From Clostridiales bacterium (GTDB lineage Bacteria; Bacillota; Clostridia; Lachnospirales; Lachnospiraceae): a stretch of 8,520 nt of DNA. The translations under genes were made by a program, and so were the position numbers. The notes under the pieces are model-generated. The model was not told the origin of the DNA and did not search any database. It was given only the letters and a program-made list of their open reading frames with translations. Positions within the stretch are counted from its first letter, which is position 1. Every line of letters begins with the position of its first letter. Below are positions 5,973 through 8,520 of this stretch, in pieces. The DNA lies in assembly GCA_019423795.1 (NCBI GenBank), contig JAHZAT010000053.1, positions 1 through 8,520 of the forward strand, in the 5' to 3' direction.

Positions 5973-6269
5973 ATCAACCCGAAAGGTACATCTATCAGTA
6001 AACTAAGTAAGGCAAAGAAATCATTTACTGTAAAATGGAAGAAACAAAATACACAAACAACAGGTTATCGTCTGATATACTCAATGAACAGCAAATTTAA
6101 AACAGAAAATAAGTATGTTATGATAACAAGTAATAAAACAACCAGCAAGTCGATCAAAAAATTGAAAGCAAAGAAAAAGTATTATATAAGAATCTGTACT
6201 TATAAAACAGTAGGTGGTACAAAATATTATTCAGGATGGTCATCCGTTAAGTCGGTAACCACCAAATAA
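5973..6269 (+). pseudogene. Fibronectin type III-like C-terminal piece of a surface protein
   Basis: About 98 residues in frame with the Fic fragment: NPKGTSISKLSKAKKSFTVK, then a tyrosine-rich segment (TGYRLIYSMNSKFK), KKLKAKKKYYIRICTYKTVG and a final SGWSSVKSVTTK before TAA at 6267-6269. This is the pattern of the Lys/Thr-rich Fn3 repeats that end many secreted or wall-associated Lachnospiraceae proteins. Such a domain only makes sense outside the cell, but no signal peptide or anchor precedes it here. It looks like the tail of a larger surface protein joined by deletion to the Fic fragment near 5973. The nucleotidase gene starts 31 nt later, so this was probably its old upstream neighbour. 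Confidence 0.65.
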
Positions 6270-6300
6270 GCATACGAAGTAGTTCAAGGAAGGTTTACTT

Positions 6301-6921
6301 ATGAAAATATATATAGATTTTGATGATGTTATCTGCGAAACAGCAAAATACTTTACAAAGATTGCAAAAGAATTATTTGATATTGATGTTCCATATCGAG
6401 AAGTTCAGTTTTTTAATCTTCAGAAATCATTTGATTTAAGTGAAGAACAGTATGATGAATTGATGAAAGCAGGGCATATTCCGGAAAATTTACTGGATTA
6501 TGAAGAGACACCAGGAGTTTCCAAAGTGATCAACAAGTGGGTTGATGAAGGACATGAGGTTTCTGTTGTCACAGGAAGACCATTTGATTCTTATGAACCA
6601 TCCAGAAGATGGTTGGATGAACATCATTTAGACAGAATCCCGATTTATTTTGTCGATAAATATGGACGAGAAACGTTCAAACAGGATCATACCTATAATC
6701 TGACATTGGATGAACTTTATCAGATGCACTTTGATTTTGCGATTGAAGACTCACCAGCTGCATTTGAGCATGTCCAGCATTTTAAAAATTGTAGAGTAGC
6801 TGTTTATGACCGACCATGGAATCAGAAGGCAAAATTTCCAGATGAAAGATTTATGAGATGCATGAATTGGAAAGAAATTGATGATATATTTGAGAAAATT
6901 GTAAACAAAGAAACTATATAA
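6301..6921 (+). CDS. 5'-nucleotidase, NT5C type (HAD superfamily)
   Basis: A 206-residue cytoplasmic phosphatase. Motif I is DFDDV with Asp6 as probable nucleophile and Asp8 as acid/base, motif II is VVTGRP with Thr91, Lys120 is a candidate for motif III, and motif IV is AIEDSP with Glu149/Asp150 binding Mg2+. Layout and length match bacterial relatives of the deoxyribonucleotidase NT5C, which remove the 5'-phosphate from (deoxy)nucleoside monophosphates. Exact substrate preference cannot be read off. The start is supported by AAGGAAGG (6286-6293), seven bases upstream. It appears intact although both sides are decayed DNA. No clear promoter or terminator is seen; a weak AGAAAAA/TTTTTCT hairpin at 6970-6991 follows. 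Confidence 0.85.
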   Translation: MKIYIDFDDVICETAKYFTKIAKELFDIDVPYREVQFFNLQKSFDLSEEQYDELMKAGHIPENLLDYEETPGVSKVINKWVDEGHEVSVVTGRPFDSYEPSRRWLDEHHLDRIPIYFVDKYGRETFKQDHTYNLTLDELYQMHFDFAIEDSPAAFEHVQHFKNCRVAVYDRPWNQKAKFPDERFMRCMNWKEIDDIFEKIVNKETI

Positions 6922-7008
6922 TAAACAAATCTAAGGAGCTTCCTGTATAATTCAAATATAGGGAATTCTAGAAAAAGTGACATATTTTTCTTTCACAAGA
7001 CATATATA

Positions 7009-7149
7009 TTATAGAGGGGGTGTTTGCGATGTATCATCGTAGAGAATGTTCATGAGTTCATAATCCCCGGATTTTACGATATCTCTTGCATCCTCCAGGT
7101 CAGGCAGATGGTTCTGAGGAAGATTCTGCAATTGTATAATGCGACCCGT
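7009..7149 (-). pseudogene. Fragment of a phage-type family A DNA polymerase
   Basis: On the minus strand, entering at about 7149 and ending with TAA at 7009-7011, the frame reads TGRIIQLQNLPQNHLPDLED, then ARDIVKSGDYELMNILYDDT and a short divergent tail. The GRxxQxQNLPQNxLPDLxxAR phrase is characteristic, from memory, of DNA polymerases of phages and integrative elements in Firmicutes, just before polymerase motif A. Only about 45 of some 650 residues remain and there is no start, so it is a relic. It abuts, in the opposite direction, a recombinase fragment starting at about 7140, which marks a rearrangement joint. Confidence 0.6.
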
Positions 7150-7391
7150 ATAAATGTCAAAGAGATAAGGGCTACCAAGGGAAAAAAGTATGGTATTGTT
7201 CGAAACATCATTACCAGGAAGATAAGGTTCGGGCCTTAACGGAAGAAGATTTTCTGAAGGCTGTCGAAACGGTTTTAGAAAATCCCTATCAGCAGACTGT
7301 TGTACGGGATATAGAGAAACTGGTTGTGGGAAGTGACAGCATCGAATTCAGATTCAAAAATGGGGAGGCGACAACATGGCAAAGGAAATAA
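7140..7391 (+). pseudogene. Serine recombinase, C-terminal fragment with zinc-ribbon remnant
   Basis: In the frame closing with TAA at 7389-7391, translation gives CDPYKCQRDKGYQGKKVWYC and SKHH, then ALTEEDFLKAVETVLENPYQ and a basic tail ending EATTWQRK. The spaced Cys pair, the WYC and the following acidic helix resemble the zinc ribbon and final helices of large serine recombinases from integrative elements. There is a TAA immediately upstream of 7140 and no start, so the catalytic domain is lost. The stop overlaps the start of the next recombinase (ATG 7376) by 16 bases, the usual arrangement of tandem recombinase genes in such elements. Confidence 0.55.
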
Positions 7392-7757
7392 CGAAGATCC
7401 CTGCTACCTTAAACAGATTCAATTTGGAACCAGTCGTGGCGATAAGGAAACGAAGGGTAGCCGGATATGCACGAGTATCCACGGATCGTGATGAACAGGC
7501 TACCAGTTATGAAGCTCAGATGGCCTATTATAAAGCCTACATAGAGAACCGGGAAGATTGGGAGGAAGATCGATTTGATTATCACAAAGTCAGTCAGCCG
7601 ATTTGCACGAAATACGGTAGATTCCCTTTCTACCATCCGAAAATTGAAGGAAAAAGGTGTAGAGGTATATTTTGAAAAAGAGAACATCTGGACACTGGAT
7701 GCCAAGGGTGAAATTCATCGCAACACGTTGACAATCGTGAATGAGTTGATGAGATAG
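7376..7757 (+). pseudogene. Large serine recombinase, N-terminal part with internal deletion and frameshift
   Basis: ATG 7376 opens RRVAGYARVSTDRDEQATSY, the start of the resolvase domain with Ser35 as the expected nucleophile. After EDWE (about 7565) the sense continues in another frame as KIDLIITKSVSRFARNTVDS and KEKGVEVYFEKENIWTLDAK up to about 7711. The family normally has a segment of some 35 residues with DEGISGT between these two blocks; it is missing, and the joint changes frame. Past LDAKGE the reading diverges into an unrelated tail with TAG at 7755-7757, losing the rest of the catalytic domain and the whole DNA-binding part. The first frame stops at 7673-7675. The gene cannot make an active integrase. 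In the parent element it would have carried out excision and integration. Confidence 0.8.
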
Positions 7758-7761
7758 TAGG

Positions 7762-7815
7762 AAGCCTGCTGTTGTCTGTGGAGAAATCTGCGGATGATGG
7801 CAGGCTTATTTTTTT
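7762..7815 (+). terminator. Strong intrinsic terminator at the end of the recombinase debris
   Basis: AAGCCTGC (7762-7769) pairs with GCAGGCTT (7800-7807). In RNA the stem continues inward through a further twelve pairs, many of them G-U, to an AGAAAU loop. T7 follows at 7809-7815. It closes the recombinase remnant and insulates the regulator downstream. Confidence 0.85.
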
Positions 7816-7831
7816 GTTTGAGGTTTCAAAC
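7816..7831. repeat. Small inverted repeat GTTTGA-N4-TCAAAC
   Basis: A perfect 6-bp inverted repeat immediately after the terminator T-tract and just before a promoter. It could be a regulator site upstream of the -35. The arms are short, so chance is possible. Confidence 0.3.
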
Positions 7832-7833
7832 TT

Positions 7834-7866
7834 TTATGTGACAAACATAACTGTCTGTGCTATTAT
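7834..7866 (+). promoter_or_regulatory. Promoter with overlapping inverted repeat, upstream of the XRE gene
   Basis: GTGACA (7838-7843) and TATTAT (7861-7866) are 17 bases apart. TG at 7858-7859 adds an extended -10. TTATGT (7834-7839) and ACATAA (7845-7850) form an inverted repeat that overlaps the -35, so a bound repressor would block polymerase. The XRE protein encoded downstream is the natural candidate (autoregulation, inferred). The leader before that gene would be about 160 nt, unusually long. Bases 7870-8015 hold no gene that I can support. Confidence 0.55.
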
Positions 7867-8036
7867 AAAAACGATATAAGCGAAAATGACTTTTGCGGAA
7901 ACGAAAGTATCTTTATATTTTTTTATGCGTATACTTCCTATTATGGGATTGAATGATTGCAAAGTTGGATACTAATATTTTTTCATTATTACAGGTACAA
8001 TAAGAACATGTAATAGCGGAAATGAGGTATAGTTAC

Positions 8037-8354
8037 TTGCAGATAGAGAAGTATATTGCGGATAAAATAACATCTTTATGTGAAAAGCGTGATATCAGTA
8101 AATACAGATTATCGCAACTGTCGGGAATTTCCCAGTCGTCACTGGGAAGGATCATGGCGCAGGAAAACCTGCCGTCGCTGATCACACTTGAAAAAATATG
8201 TGCAGCTTTGGGCGTGACATTATCGCAGTTTTTTCAGGAAGGTAATTCAGAGAATCTGACAGAAAAACAGAAAGAAGTTCTAGGGATATGGAACGATCTG
8301 AGTACAAATGAGCAGGAAACAGTAATGTCAATGCTGCGTGGACTTCGGAAGTAG
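8037..8354 (+). CDS. XRE-family (Cro/cI-type) transcriptional regulator
   Basis: A small DNA-binding repressor of about 105 residues. Counting from an upstream ATG at 8022 (110 residues), the helix-turn-helix occupies residues about 12-70, with YRLSQLSGISQSSLGRIMAQ (28-47) as the two recognition helices and TLEKICAALGVTLSQFF (55-71) as the closing helices. A short helical tail (residues 79-110) may serve for dimerisation. Start choice: AATGAGGT at 8021-8028 is a near-perfect ribosome site and lies eight bases before TTG 8037, while ATG 8022 overlaps that site and has nothing proper upstream. TTG is preferred, and ATG 8022 remains possible. The gene has its own promoter and terminator and stands beside integrase debris, so it may be the surviving regulator of the lost element. 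Its targets are unknown. Confidence 0.8.
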   Translation: MQIEKYIADKITSLCEKRDISKYRLSQLSGISQSSLGRIMAQENLPSLITLEKICAALGVTLSQFFQEGNSENLTEKQKEVLGIWNDLSTNEQETVMSMLRGLRK

Positions 8355-8356
8355 GA

Positions 8357-8393
8357 GAACAGTTCGAGTATATGTATCGGCTGTTCTTTTTTT
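8357..8393 (+). terminator. Intrinsic terminator of the XRE gene
   Basis: GAACAG (8357-8362) pairs with CTGTTC (8381-8386), extended by two T-G wobbles, and is followed by T7 (8387-8393). It starts two bases after the stop codon. Confidence 0.85.
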
Positions 8394-8400
8394 GTTTTTG

Positions 8401-8449
8401 AACGTTAAAACGTTTTTTTCTTGTGCATAGTAGAATGTTAAAGTATAAT
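8401..8449 (+). promoter_or_regulatory. Promoter region feeding the riboswitch
   Basis: TTGTGC (8421-8426) and TATAAT (8444-8449) are 17 bases apart. A second TATAAT at 8479-8484 stands right before the riboswitch but has no good -35 at normal distance (AGTTTT at 8456-8461). Just upstream AACGTT occurs twice (8401-8406 and 8409-8414), a possible operator or a leftover of the terminator region. Which -10 is used cannot be told from sequence. Confidence 0.5.
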
Positions 8450-8486
8450 AAAATCAGTTTTTGGCATAAGATTAAAGCTATAATAA

Positions 8487-8520
8487 GGAAATCGGCAAAC
8501 CAGATGAAAGTCTGGGACGC
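8487..8520 (+). ncRNA. Cyclic di-GMP-I (GEMM) riboswitch, 5' half, cut by the window edge
   Basis: ATCGGCAAACCAGAT (8491-8505) GAAA (8506-8509) GTCTGGGACGC (8510-8520) matches the conserved core of the class I c-di-GMP aptamer: GGCAAACC, a stem closed by a GNRA tetraloop, and GGGACGC. The stem CCAGAT/GTCTGG pairs completely with one G-U pair, and the loop is GAAA, the form that docks into the tetraloop receptor. The conserved AAAGCC and the second stem lie beyond the window, as do the expression platform and the controlled gene. The RNA senses the second messenger that switches between motile and sessile life. Confidence 0.85.

Noticed and set aside
6970..6991. AGAAAAA/TTTTTCT inverted repeat as terminator of the nucleotidase
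   Set aside because: Seven A-T-rich pairs with an 8-base loop and no following T-tract. This is too weak for a terminator call; bases 6922-7008 otherwise hold nothing I can support.
7024..7239. Plus-strand frame of 71 codons
   Set aside because: It covers the antisense polymerase fragment and then reads the recombinase fragment out of frame. No family match and only part of a purine-rich site upstream.

Overview
The window looks like a low-GC Gram-positive gut anaerobe of the Lachnospiraceae (Clostridia). The reasons are AT-rich coding DNA, strong purine-rich ribosome binding sites, A/T-rich hairpin terminators, and protein types typical of that family: a flavodoxin next to a CMD-cupin fusion, a clostridial MATE pump, an AlbA_2/Schlafen-type regulator, and Fn3 surface-protein repeats. 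The genus cannot be fixed from the sequence. Identifications are by eye and memory; no search was run.

Layout. (1) Bases 1-1042: the tail of a flavodoxin gene, broken at its 5' side and possibly interrupted by an insertion-sequence end, is followed 14 nt later by an intact carboxymuconolactone decarboxylase-cupin fusion. (2) Bases 1043-2306: an L-lactate dehydrogenase gene sits between two related A/T-rich hairpin terminators. The second is a nearly perfect 70-base palindrome that also contains a good promoter for the next gene. (3) Bases 2341-4163: an AT-rich gene for an AlbA_2 plus GHKL-ATPase-like regulator, then a stand-alone pyruvate-kinase C-terminal-domain protein. (4) Bases 4164-5740: a frameshifted membrane-protein remnant carrying a 15-bp direct repeat, then a MATE-family transporter whose apparent original start is followed by a nonsense codon at codon 8. 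(5) Bases 5741-6269: one open frame made of two unrelated remnants, a Fic-family piece joined to a fibronectin-III-like piece. (6) Bases 6301-6921: an intact NT5C-type 5'-nucleotidase. (7) Bases 7009-7815: debris of a mobile element, namely an antisense piece of a phage-type DNA polymerase and two broken serine recombinases, ending in a strong terminator. (8) Bases 7816-8520: a promoter with an overlapping inverted repeat, a small XRE-family repressor with its own terminator, and at the right edge the 5' half of a cyclic di-GMP-I (GEMM) riboswitch.

The intact genes are metabolic or housekeeping: redox/enoyl-type chemistry (CMD-cupin), pyruvate reduction (LDH), a pyruvate-kinase-derived domain and nucleotide monophosphate hydrolysis. 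They all read on the + strand, but internal terminators split them into short units and no single pathway links them. The right third is a decayed integrative-element or phage scar between the nucleotidase and the riboswitch.

I see no convincing wholly new system. The most useful points are the riboswitch cut by the window edge, the nonsense codon in the MATE gene, the palindrome combining terminator and promoter, and the several recombination joints.
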